DNA of 64,000 nucleotides from NCBI GenBank assembly GCA_963732005.1, contig CAVSXT010000004.1, forward strand, positions 1,736,001-1,800,000, written 5' to 3'. The stretch's first letter is position 1; each line of letters begins with the position of its first letter. Origin of the DNA: JASLEW01 sp963732005 (GTDB lineage Bacteria; Acidobacteriota; Thermoanaerobaculia; Multivoradales; UBA5704). This document shows, in pieces, positions 17,268 to 25,162 of the stretch. A model generated the notes under the pieces. The model saw nothing but the letters and a program-made list of their open reading frames with translations, was not told the origin of the DNA and did not search any database. The position numbers and the translations under genes are program-made.

Positions 17268-19226
17268 ATGGTGACCACGGCGCAGGACCCACTGCCTGCC
17301 GGCCGCTCCGGCGGCTGGGTGGCCAGCCTCCGGCGGCGCCGCACCAGCCTCATCGCCGGCGTCGCGGGCGGGGCCATCGTCCTGCATCTCGTCCTGCGCT
17401 TCGGCCTGGCGGCGGGGCCACGAACGGCGCGCCTGCCGCTGCTGGCGGCGCTCGCCCTGGGCGGCATCCCCCTCGTCCTCGAGCTGCTGATCAAGCTCGG
17501 ACGGCGGGAGTTCGGCTCCGACCTCCTGGCCGGCCTCTCGATCGCCACCTCGGCCCTGCTCGGGCAGTACCTGGCGGGCTGCATCGTCGTGCTGATGCTC
17601 GCCGGCGGCGAGGCGCTCGAAGCCTATGCGGCGCGCAACGCCTCCTCGGTGTTGGCGGCGCTGGCCAGGCGGATGCCGGCGATCGCGCACCGCCAGGCGG
17701 GCGCCGAGATCCGCGACGTGACGCTGGCGGAGATCGCGGTCGGCGACGTCCTGGTCGTCTACCCGCATGACACCTGCCCGGTGGACGGCGAGGTCATCGC
17801 CGGCCACGGCGCCATGGACGAGAGCTATCTCACCGGCGAGCCGTTTCGGGTCACCAAGACGGTGGGCTCGCAGGTGATCTCCGGCGCGATCAACGGCGAG
17901 TCGGCGCTGACCCTGCGCGCGACGCGGCCGGCCGCCGATTCGCGCTACGCGAAGATCATGGAGGTGATGCGGGAGAGCGAGCAGCAGCGGCCGCGGCTGC
18001 GCCGCCTGGGAGACCGCCTGGGCGCCGTCTACACGCCGCTCGCGGTGGCGGTCGCCGTCGCCGCTTGGATCGGCAGCGGCGAGCCGATCCGGTTCCTGGC
18101 GGTGCTGGTCATCGCCACGCCCTGCCCGCTGCTGATCGCGATCCCGGTCGCCATCGTCGGCTCGATCTCGCTGTGCGCGCGCCGGGCGATCGTCGTCAAG
18201 AGCCCCGTCGCCCTGGAGCGGATCGCGGAGTGCCGCACCGCGATCTTCGACAAGACCGGCACGCTCACCTACGGCGAGCCCAAGCTCGCCGAGCTGATCG
18301 CCGCCCCGGGCTTCGCGCCGGCCGCGGTCCTCGAGCTGGTGGCGAGCCTCGAGCAGTACTCGAAACACCCGCTGGCCCGCGCCGTCCTCGCCGCCGCGGC
18401 CGCCAGCGGCGCCCCCCTGCCCGAGGCCGCCGAGGTCAGCGAGCCACCCGGCCAGGGGTTGCGCGGCAGGGTCGCCGGCCATCAAGTGACGATCGGCAGC
18501 CGTGCCTCCCTTGCCGGCGGCGCCGCCGCCGAGGTCGAGCTGCCTCCCCGCCCCGCCGGCGGCCTCGAGTGCGTGGTGACGATCGACGGCCGCTACGCCG
18601 CCACCCTGCACTTTCGCGACGCGCCGCGCGCCGAGAGCCGTTCGTTCGTGCGTCACCTGGGGCCGCGGCACCGCTTCGCGCGGGTGATGCTGGTGTCGGG
18701 CGATCGCGCGTCCGAGGTCGCCTATCTCGCCGAGCAGGTCGGGATCACCGAGGTGCGGGCCGAGCAGAGCCCCGAGCAGAAGCTCGCCATCGTCCGGGAG
18801 GAGACCGCGCGGGCGAAGACGCTCTACGTCGGCGACGGCATCAACGATGCGCCGGCGATGATGGCCGCCACCGTCGGTATGGCGATCGGTCTCAACAGCG
18901 ACGTGACCACCGAAGCCGCGGGCGTGGTGATCCTGGACAGCTCGCTCGAGAAGGTGGACGAGTTCATGCACATCAGCCGGCGGATGCGCCGCATCGCGCT
19001 CGAGAGCGCGGTCGGCGGCATGCTGCTCAGCGTCGCCGGCATGCTGTTCGCGGCGTCCGGCCGGCTGAGCCCGGTGGCCGGGGCGGTCAGCCAGGAGGTG
19101 ATCGACGTCCTGGCGGTGCTCAATGCCCTGCGCGCCGCGCTGCCTCCCAGGCAGATGCACGATCTCGAAGCGGGCGCGCCGCCGGAGCGCCCCGCCCCGC
19201 CGGGCGGCAGGCGGCCCACCTCTTGA
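17268..19226 (+). CDS. P1B-type heavy-metal translocating ATPase with TPC motif
   Basis: Metal efflux ATPase of the inner membrane, 652 residues, with no N-terminal metal-binding domain. Actuator loop DESYLTGEPFRVTK, phosphorylation site FDKTGTLTYGEPKL, nucleotide-domain HP motif SKHPLARAVL, hinge VGDGINDAPAMMAATVG. The intramembrane metal motif is ATPCPLLIAIP: TPC in place of the usual CPC, a variant associated with the less common P1B-5 group (Ni/Fe), although the haemerythrin-like tail of that group is absent. The metal cannot be assigned. It lies 46 bases after the oxidase, same strand. Confidence 0.9.
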   Translation: MVTTAQDPLPAGRSGGWVASLRRRRTSLIAGVAGGAIVLHLVLRFGLAAGPRTARLPLLAALALGGIPLVLELLIKLGRREFGSDLLAGLSIATSALLGQYLAGCIVVLMLAGGEALEAYAARNASSVLAALARRMPAIAHRQAGAEIRDVTLAEIAVGDVLVVYPHDTCPVDGEVIAGHGAMDESYLTGEPFRVTKTVGSQVISGAINGESALTLRATRPAADSRYAKIMEVMRESEQQRPRLRRLGDRLGAVYTPLAVAVAVAAWIGSGEPIRFLAVLVIATPCPLLIAIPVAIVGSISLCARRAIVVKSPVALERIAECRTAIFDKTGTLTYGEPKLAELIAAPGFAPAAVLELVASLEQYSKHPLARAVLAAAAASGAPLPEAAEVSEPPGQGLRGRVAGHQVTIGSRASLAGGAAAEVELPPRPAGGLECVVTIDGRYAATLHFRDAPRAESRSFVRHLGPRHRFARVMLVSGDRASEVAYLAEQVGITEVRAEQSPEQKLAIVREETARAKTLYVGDGINDAPAMMAATVGMAIGLNSDVTTEAAGVVILDSSLEKVDEFMHISRRMRRIALESAVGGMLLSVAGMLFAASGRLSPVAGAVSQEVIDVLAVLNALRAALPPRQMHDLEAGAPPERPAPPGGRRPTS

Positions 19227-19383
19227 CGATCGCCCACCACCCTCGGGGGGGGGTCGGGATGCCGGATCCCGTCCCGTAGTCTGCTCTCTGCGAGATGACC
19301 CTGAACCGAACCTTCGAGCTCGCAGCCGCTGGCGCCACCCAGGGGACACCGCCGCCGCCGCGGCCCAGGCGGCGTGGGTTCCC

Positions 19384-20037
19384 TCATACCGGTCCGACGG
19401 TGAGATCGTTTTCCACCGCCGACACACCCGGGGCGGCCCACGCCGCTCGCCCGGCCTCGGTCTTCGCCTGCCAGGAGTGGACGTGGCCGGTCAGCTTCAC
19501 CTTGCCCGCCTCGGCGGTGACGCCGATGTCATGGGAGTCGAGCTCGGCGCTGCGATGAAAGGCCCGCTTGATCTCGGCGGCGACCTGTTTCGAGCTGACC
19601 GGCGGCTCGATCTCGATGCGGTTCATCAGCCCCTTGACGCCCTCGAGGTGGCGCACGGCGTCCTCGGCCATCTCCTTCTCGAAGCCCCAGCCCACGGTGC
19701 CCGTCAGCACCAGCCAGCCGTGCTCGGCCTTGACCTGGAGCTCCTTGGTCGCCAGCGTCGCGTTGGCGGCGAGGGCGTCCAGGGCGGCCTGCGCGAGCTC
19801 GGTGTCGGAGCGCACCATCGAGGCGCCGGGGGTGACGACGATCTCCTCGGCGATCCCGCTCACTCCCTTGACTCGCCGGACGGCCCTTTCGCATGCGACC
19901 TTCTCGGCGTAGCTGTCGACGGTGCCCAGCAGGGTCACCACGCCGTCGTTGACGTTGACCGCGATGTCCTTGGGATGGACCCGAGGGTCCCACTCGAGCT
20001 CCTCGATCACTCGTTCCCGTAGCTTGATGTCGTCCAT
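19384..20037 (-). CDS. triple BON-domain protein
   Basis: 217 residues with three consecutive BON domains (about residues 3-70, 78-145, 150-217), each with the alpha-beta pattern ending in a Gly, as in VNDGVVTLLGTVDSYAEKVA, AEHGWLVLTGTVGWGFEKEM and AEAGKVKLTGHVHSWQAKTE. BON domains are thought to bind phospholipid or peptidoglycan and often appear in osmotic/stress proteins. There is no signal peptide, so it may act in the cytoplasm or at the inner leaflet. The start MDDIKL has AGGGAAG upstream. Its promoter has the best N4 copy of the shared palindrome. Confidence 0.88.
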   Translation of the reverse strand: MDDIKLRERVIEELEWDPRVHPKDIAVNVNDGVVTLLGTVDSYAEKVACERAVRRVKGVSGIAEEIVVTPGASMVRSDTELAQAALDALAANATLATKELQVKAEHGWLVLTGTVGWGFEKEMAEDAVRHLEGVKGLMNRIEIEPPVSSKQVAAEIKRAFHRSAELDSHDIGVTAEAGKVKLTGHVHSWQAKTEAGRAAWAAPGVSAVENDLTVGPV

Positions 20038-20125
20038 GGCGCTTCCCTCGCACGTATCAGCCCGATCCATTTCGGGCGGCTGCCAAGCCCTGGCCGCGTC
20101 GGGCTGCCAGGGCTCCATGCTCGCC

Positions 20126-20169
20126 AGGCTACAGGGCGGCGTCGGCGCCTCCCACCTCCCAAGAGGTGG
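20126..20169 (-). promoter_or_regulatory. BON gene promoter with shared palindrome
   Basis: CCACCTC-CCAA-GAGGTGG (20152-20169), a perfect 7+7 inverted repeat, centred 29.5 bases upstream of TAGCCT (20131 to 20126 on the minus strand). Predicted centre near -41.5, the class II activator position. No -35 is visible. Confidence 0.65.
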
Positions 20170-20264
20170 TTTCCGCTGTCGCCCAGGGGTGGGCTCGGGC
20201 CGCCCGGCAGGGCAGGGGCTCCGGCGCTGGCCGCCGATGGTCTGGATCACCCATGCGGCGGGGC

Positions 20265-20281
20265 GGGTGGGGCGCCCACCC
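20265..20281. promoter_or_regulatory. everted shared motif upstream of radical SAM gene
   Basis: GGGTGG-GGCGC-CCACCC, centred 63 bases upstream of TAGCGT (20336-20341). The spacing equals that of the everted site at 24991 to its -10 box. From this -10 the transcript would begin at or next to the ATG at 20349, that is, leaderless. Confidence 0.45.
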
Positions 20282-20348
20282 GTTGGCGTGAGGATCGCCG
20301 CCTGATCGGGTGTCGGCCGCGGCGCCCGCGGCGGCTAGCGTGGCGACC

Positions 20349-21581
20349 ATGCTCGCCAACCTCGATCGCAATCCGGCTCTGCTCAAGCTCGACCTCTACT
20401 GCCGCGGCCTGCGGGTGGACGACAGCTGCCTGGTGGAAGAGGACGGCGGCCGCCGGGTGCTACGCACCCGCGCCGGGCTGGGCAGCGGCCTCGAGCTGAT
20501 CCTCCCCGGCGGCCTGTGGACCAACGTGCCGGTCGCCGAACCCTTTGCCCAACGATCGCCATATCGGTTGCGGCGCCGCGCCGGCCGCTACCTGCTGGAG
20601 CGGGACGGCCTGCCGGTCGCCGAGGTGCGGCTCTCGCCGCGGCCGGACTGGTACGACTCCGAGACCTCGACCGGCAAGCTCATGACCCGTATTGGAACGC
20701 TTCAGGGAACCTACCTCGGCATCTATCAGGCCAAGGTGTGCGAGTACTGGACCTCCCGCCCAAAGATCAACTGCAAGTTCTGCTCGGTGGGGCTCAACCT
20801 CGGGGTCGACGAGGCCGGTGAGAAGTCGATCGAGGAGGTCCTCGAGGTCGTGCGCGCAGCGCGCGACGAGTCGGGCATCACCTATGTCGATTTCAATACC
20901 GGCCATTACGCCGGCGACACCTACCTCGACCTGCTGGAACCCTACATCGTCCGCATCAAGCGCGAGCTGGGATTGCTGGTCGGAGTGCAGACGCCGCCGC
21001 ACCGCGATCTCTCGCGCTACGACCGGCTGCGCGAGATGGGGGTCAACCGCGTCTCCTTCTGCTTCGAGGTGTTCGACCGCCAGATCTTCCGCGACCTCTG
21101 CCCCGGCAAGGATGCGGAGTACGGCCTGGACCACTACCTGCGGGCAATCCAATATTGCGCCGGTCTCGCGGACCGAGGTCCGCGCGGCGAGCCCTGGGTG
21201 ACCAACGGCGAGATCATCGCCGGTCTCGAGCCGCCGGCGTCCTCGATCGCGGCCATCGACTGGATCGTCGCGGTCGGCGCGATTCCCACCGTCTGCGTCT
21301 TCCGCCCGCTGACCGGCACCGACCTCGAGCAGCTGCCGCCACCGCGGACCGAGGACCTGGTGCCCGTCTTCCGCCATCTCTACGAGGCGTCCATGGAGCG
21401 CGGCCTGCCGATCGGCTGCGCGCCGAACGTGCACGTCTCGCTGGTCCTGCTGCCGGAGGAATGCGCGTCGCTATCGGACCGCCGCTACCCCTGGCGGCGC
21501 GCGCGCCTTACCGCCCTCCGCCTGGCGTTCGGCCACGCTTTCCGCCGCCGCCTCGAGCGGCTCGACGCCCGGCGCACCTAG
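20349..21581 (+). CDS. radical SAM protein with unusual cysteine spacing
   Basis: About 410 residues. A pterin/biotin-synthase-like radical SAM barrel is suggested by the Cys region, SGITYVDFNTGHYAGDTYLD, GVQTPPHRDLSRYDRLREMG and NRVSFCFEVFDRQIF. The cluster cysteines appear in VCEYWTSRPKINCKFCSVG, so the spacing would be C-x10-C-x2-C, not C-x3-C-x2-C. An N-terminal domain of about 110 residues precedes the barrel. Substrate unknown. The ATG at 20349 was preferred; a GTG at 20310 is possible. No clear ribosome site, in keeping with a leaderless message. It belongs to the shared-palindrome gene set. Confidence 0.8.
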   Translation: MLANLDRNPALLKLDLYCRGLRVDDSCLVEEDGGRRVLRTRAGLGSGLELILPGGLWTNVPVAEPFAQRSPYRLRRRAGRYLLERDGLPVAEVRLSPRPDWYDSETSTGKLMTRIGTLQGTYLGIYQAKVCEYWTSRPKINCKFCSVGLNLGVDEAGEKSIEEVLEVVRAARDESGITYVDFNTGHYAGDTYLDLLEPYIVRIKRELGLLVGVQTPPHRDLSRYDRLREMGVNRVSFCFEVFDRQIFRDLCPGKDAEYGLDHYLRAIQYCAGLADRGPRGEPWVTNGEIIAGLEPPASSIAAIDWIVAVGAIPTVCVFRPLTGTDLEQLPPPRTEDLVPVFRHLYEASMERGLPIGCAPNVHVSLVLLPEECASLSDRRYPWRRARLTALRLAFGHAFRRRLERLDARRT

Positions 21582-21635
21582 GTCGCTCACCTTAAAGGCG
21601 CCAACCAGCCTCCGCCGGCGGCCTCGCCCCGCACG

Positions 21636-21689
21636 CCCGGCCGCGCCGCCCCTGGTGTCGGGTCACGACCCAGGGGCAGCGCGGCCGGG
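21636..21689. terminator. long hairpin between convergent genes
   Basis: A 20-base stem with one mismatch (21636-21655 pairing with 21670-21689; left arm begins CCCGGCCGCGC and ends CCCCTGG) and a 14-base loop. It lies between the radical SAM stop and the stop of the secreted protein on the other strand. Either strand can fold it, so it probably serves as a two-way transcription barrier; there is no T-run. Confidence 0.6.
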
Positions 21690-21713
21690 AAAGGCAAGGA
21701 TCACGGGTCGGCG

Positions 21714-23933
21714 CTAGTGGTGGCTGCCGCCGTGACCGCCGCTGGGACGGCCGCCGCCGGCGCGGGAGCGTGTCTCGCCCCGCTGGCGCGCTCCATGATC
21801 GCGGTCCAGCTCCGGCCGACTCGGCGGCGGTTGCGGCGCCGGCTGCCAGCGCTGGCCGTCGTGCCGCTGCCACTGGCCGCCGGGCGTGCGGCGGTAGACG
21901 TCGCCGTTGCGGTCGCCATAGACGTCGTTCGGGCGGCCGCCGGCCGCCGGGCGCGGTGGCTGGGGAGCCTGGCGCGGCAGCACGCGGGAGCCGGCCGGCA
22001 GGTGGTTGTAGAGGTTGCGCTGACTCAGTTCGCTACGCAGGCGCGCCGCTGGCGGCTGGAAGCCGACCTTCGGTCGCACGCCGCGGATGGGACCGGCGCC
22101 GGGGCCAAATCCCGGACGGTGGGCCCACGACCTGCCGACGATGCCCACCGGCGCCCGGTACCCACCGGGGCCGAACCAGCCGCCGCGCCGGCCACCCCAT
22201 CCGCCCCAGCCAAACCGCCCTCCCCAGCCGGCCGGCCGGAACCAGCCGCCCCAGCCGAAGGCGACGTCGATGAAGGGGAAGTCCCACGAGATCCCCATCC
22301 CCCATCCCGTCCAGGGGTTCCAGCGCGCACAGAGACCCCAGGTCCAGGGCCACTCCCAGGTGTACACGGGGCCGACCCATGGCGGGTAGTACCAGCCGGT
22401 GCCCCAGATGACCGTGCCGTACCAGGGATACCAGCCGACGTATCCCGGCGTGTAGCCCACGTACACGACGTCGGTGTTGGAGTCGTAGATGGTCACGTAC
22501 TTGACGTTGTAGACCGGGACGCTCGGCGGCAGCTGATCGATCTCGTCACGCGGCACCGAATCCGCCACCACCCATGGCCCCCCGGGGGCGTCGGCCACGT
22601 ACCAGACGGCATTGTCGCAAGCGTAATAGCGCCCGCGGATCTCGAGCACCGCGGTGGAGGCGTTGACCGCATAGGAGGTGCTGGCGCCCTCGACGGCGAC
22701 GAACTTGGGGGCGCCGTCGTAGGTGACCTCGATCGTCGTGCTGCGCTTGATGGCCGCGGTCTGCGGCATCTGGGCGTCGAGCACGGCATCTTCGGCCTCG
22801 TCGGTCCCCGGCACGCTCGCCAGCACGTCGCCGATCGCCGAATCGGGTGGGATCTTGGCGAAGCTCGGCGGCAGCGCCTGCGGCGCGACGTACTCCCAGG
22901 GTCCGCCGGCCAGCGACTTGCTCTTGTACCAGCGGCCTGCCAGCAGCAGGTAGTAGTCCTGCGAGCCGAGGTCCATCAGGACGTCGCTCTCGGAGTTGTC
23001 CATGTACAGCAGATCGAGACCGGAAAGCGGTTTGAACGTGGGTTTGCCTTCGGAGACGACGATCTCGGTCGGTTCCGTCGCCACCACGATCACGGGCGGC
23101 CTTGCCTGGCCGGTGCCGTCGTCGGCGGCCGCCGGGTTCGCCGGCTGCGCCCCATTCGCCTGGACGCCGCTGCCGACCCCGGCCTGCGCCCTGGCGGCGG
23201 CGAAGGCGGCAAGATCCGCCGGCGGAGCGGCGATCGGCTGCCAGGGCCCGCGCGGATCGGGCGCCTGGTACCACCAATGCGTCCCGCCGGCGAGGAAGAA
23301 CTGGCCGGCGCGGGCGTCGAAGACGATCAGGAACGGGGTGTTGACGACGACCTTGAAGGGCCCGCCCTCGACGTCCCTGAGCTGCGGCTCGCCGTCGATC
23401 GTCACCAGGACCGTCGGCTCGTTGGCGAAGAGGATCCTGGGCGGACCGTGCTTGAGGCCCTCGGCGCTCTTCCGCTCGCGCTCGGTGACCTTCAGGTTCT
23501 CGAGGAAGCGGTCGTAGGAGGTGGCGAGCTGCCACTTCGGGACCTCCCCCTCGAGCAGCGCGGCGAACCTCTTCTCCTGCTCCTCGGTCCGGTTCGGCAG
23601 GCGCACCCGCTCGACCTTGACGCCGAGAGCCGAGACGACGTTGGCCTCGCGGTCCACCGCGACGTTGGCGGAGAAGAAGACGACGCCGAACTCCGGCGCC
23701 GCCTCGCCCTGCCGGGTCACCGCCACGGCAGCACGGCCGGTGACCGTGCTGCTCTTGAAGGTCTCTAGCTGCGGCTGATAGACCACCACCGTGCTGCCCT
23801 TGGCGGTGGTGAACTCGCGCGGCCAGGGGTCTGGGGCCTGGGCGACGGCGGCCGGCGCCGCGCCGGCAAGCGCCGCGACGAAGGTAAGGGCAGCCGCAAG
23901 GCCGCCGATCGGTTGCCAGCGATTCCTGCTCAT
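21714..23933 (-). CDS. large secreted protein with Trp/Gly-rich C-terminus
   Basis: 739 residues with a clear signal peptide (GGLAAALTFVAALAGAAPAA, cut after AVAQA). Residues 40-480 contain repeated units with WY, GGPW and YVAPQ-type segments (HWWYQAPDPRGPWQPIAA, WYKSKSLAGGPWEYVAPQ, VWYVADAPGGPWVVADSV). Then follow a Trp/Tyr/Gly-rich stretch (YPWYGTVIWGTGWYYPPW) and a basic Gly/Arg/Pro tail ending GGHGGSHH. Such proteins are often labelled carbohydrate-binding, but I see no catalytic motif. The start has AAGGAG seven bases upstream and is just past the USP stop, so the two form an operon. An envelope role is inferred. Confidence 0.8.
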   Translation of the reverse strand: MSRNRWQPIGGLAAALTFVAALAGAAPAAVAQAPDPWPREFTTAKGSTVVVYQPQLETFKSSTVTGRAAVAVTRQGEAAPEFGVVFFSANVAVDREANVVSALGVKVERVRLPNRTEEQEKRFAALLEGEVPKWQLATSYDRFLENLKVTERERKSAEGLKHGPPRILFANEPTVLVTIDGEPQLRDVEGGPFKVVVNTPFLIVFDARAGQFFLAGGTHWWYQAPDPRGPWQPIAAPPADLAAFAAARAQAGVGSGVQANGAQPANPAAADDGTGQARPPVIVVATEPTEIVVSEGKPTFKPLSGLDLLYMDNSESDVLMDLGSQDYYLLLAGRWYKSKSLAGGPWEYVAPQALPPSFAKIPPDSAIGDVLASVPGTDEAEDAVLDAQMPQTAAIKRSTTIEVTYDGAPKFVAVEGASTSYAVNASTAVLEIRGRYYACDNAVWYVADAPGGPWVVADSVPRDEIDQLPPSVPVYNVKYVTIYDSNTDVVYVGYTPGYVGWYPWYGTVIWGTGWYYPPWVGPVYTWEWPWTWGLCARWNPWTGWGMGISWDFPFIDVAFGWGGWFRPAGWGGRFGWGGWGGRRGGWFGPGGYRAPVGIVGRSWAHRPGFGPGAGPIRGVRPKVGFQPPAARLRSELSQRNLYNHLPAGSRVLPRQAPQPPRPAAGGRPNDVYGDRNGDVYRRTPGGQWQRHDGQRWQPAPQPPPSRPELDRDHGARQRGETRSRAGGGRPSGGHGGSHH

Positions 23934-23935
23934 GA

Positions 23936-24883
23936 TCATTCTCCTTGAAGATCAGGCGCCTGGCCCGGCTCCGGCCGGCGCATGGAGGGTGGATCGGCGA
24001 CCGCGGCGGCCCGCGGCGGGATGACCATCACGCTGCCGTGCGCGTGGCGCAGCACCGACTCGGCGACGCTGCCGATCAGGTAGCGCGCGAAGCCGCCGCG
24101 GCCGTGGGTGCCGAGGACGATCAGATCGGGCGCCGCATCCCGGCAACGAGCGAGGATCTCGGCGTCGGCCTGCCTGCCGCCACGCACCCGGCCGCCGAGG
24201 TGCCAGGCCGGGTCGGGAGCCTGGCCGCCAAGGAACGCTTGCAGGCTCGCCTCGGCCTGCGGATCGATCTCCGGGCCGGTCTCGGTGACCAGCAGCGCCT
24301 CGATGGCCGTGCGCGGCTGCCCGGTCGGTCCCGCTCCGATGCCGGCGAGCACCCGCAGCGCGCAGCGCAGCGCAGCGCCCGAGGCCGGCGAGAGATCGAC
24401 CGCGATCACCACCCGCCGCGGCGGCACCACCAGCTGGCCGCGGGTCGCCACCACCGGGCAGCTCGCGGCGCGGACGACGCGGTCGGCGGTCGAGCCGAGC
24501 AGCTTCGCCAGGCTTCCCCAGCTCTCGCTGGCGCCGACGACGATGAGATCGGCCCCCAGCTTGTCCGCCGCCTCGACCAGCACGCGGTGTGGCGCGCCCT
24601 CGAGCGCCAGGACGCCGGCCAGCTCGTCGGCCGTGATGCCGACCCTCGCCGCCTGCTCCCGCAGCCGTTGCAAGCAGCCTTGGCGCTCGGCGTCGATCAT
24701 CTCCGGCAGGTAGGCGCCGCCGCCGAAGCTGGCGCCGCTGTAGAGCATCGTCAGGTCGAAGACATGCACCAGCCGGACCGTCGCGCCGGCGGCGCGCGCC
24801 AGGCGCAGGCCGTTGCCCACGACCTCATCCGAGGCTTCGCTCAGCGAAGTCCCGACCAGGACGGTGTGGATTGTGGAAGCCAT
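23936..24883 (-). CDS. universal stress protein, two tandem domains
   Basis: 315 residues with two USP folds. Domain 1 starts TVLVGTSLSEASDEVVGNGL and has a degenerate nucleotide loop (GASESWGSLAKLLGST). Domain 2 has the full G-2x-G-9x-GS loop in GTHGRGGFARYLIGSVAE, so ATP binding is expected there. GGGGGAGAG precedes the ATG. The stop is adjacent to the start of the secreted protein. The promoter carries the shared palindrome and a -10 like that of pfkA. Confidence 0.93.
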   Translation of the reverse strand: MASTIHTVLVGTSLSEASDEVVGNGLRLARAAGATVRLVHVFDLTMLYSGASFGGGAYLPEMIDAERQGCLQRLREQAARVGITADELAGVLALEGAPHRVLVEAADKLGADLIVVGASESWGSLAKLLGSTADRVVRAASCPVVATRGQLVVPPRRVVIAVDLSPASGAALRCALRVLAGIGAGPTGQPRTAIEALLVTETGPEIDPQAEASLQAFLGGQAPDPAWHLGGRVRGGRQADAEILARCRDAAPDLIVLGTHGRGGFARYLIGSVAESVLRHAHGSVMVIPPRAAAVADPPSMRRPEPGQAPDLQGE

Positions 24884-24929
24884 CGCTCTCCCCCTTTCGG
24901 CGAGCAGCCGGCGCGCCGGCTCGAGTCCT

Positions 24930-24973
24930 ACCTTAGCGAGGCGGCCCGGGCCCTCCCACCCCCGCCGGGGTGG
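24930..24973 (-). promoter_or_regulatory. USP promoter with shared palindrome
   Basis: CCACCCC-CGCC-GGGGTGG (24956-24973), 7+7 bases, centred 29.5 bases upstream of TAAGGT (24935 to 24930 on the minus strand). The arrangement is identical to the BON gene promoter. Confidence 0.65.
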
Positions 24974-24990
24974 TGCGAGGGCACGCCGAC

Positions 24991-25010
24991 GGGTGAGCCG
25001 CGGCCCACCC
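24991..25010. promoter_or_regulatory. everted shared motif upstream of baeRF gene
   Basis: GGGTGAGCCGCGGCCCACCC, differing in only two central bases from the site at 14189. Its centre lies 63.5 bases upstream of the TAACCT box at 25064. Confidence 0.55.
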
Positions 25011-25050
25011 CGCGCCGCTCGCGGCGCGGCCCGCCGGACCCGAGACGGTC

Positions 25051-25069
25051 CCACCCCGCGGGGTAACCT
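25051..25069 (+). promoter_or_regulatory. baeRF promoter: palindrome overlapping -10
   Basis: CCACCCC-GC-GGGGTAA overlaps the proposed -10 TAACCT (25064-25069). A bound regulator here would cover the promoter, so this copy may repress while the upstream ones activate. Confidence 0.45.
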
Positions 25070-25162
25070 GGTAGCGCGCGGTCCCCATCCGCCGGCGTCG
25101 CCAGCCGGCAGCCCCCGGCAGCGGCGCGGCGTCTGGTGGCTCACGCAAGAGGAGGCAAGCCG

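Noticed and set aside
15383..19427. Very long open frames on the minus strand across the oxidase and metal ATPase genes
   Set aside because: They are antisense to genes with unmistakable motifs and have low-complexity Arg/Gly/Ala composition, typical of high-GC shadow frames.
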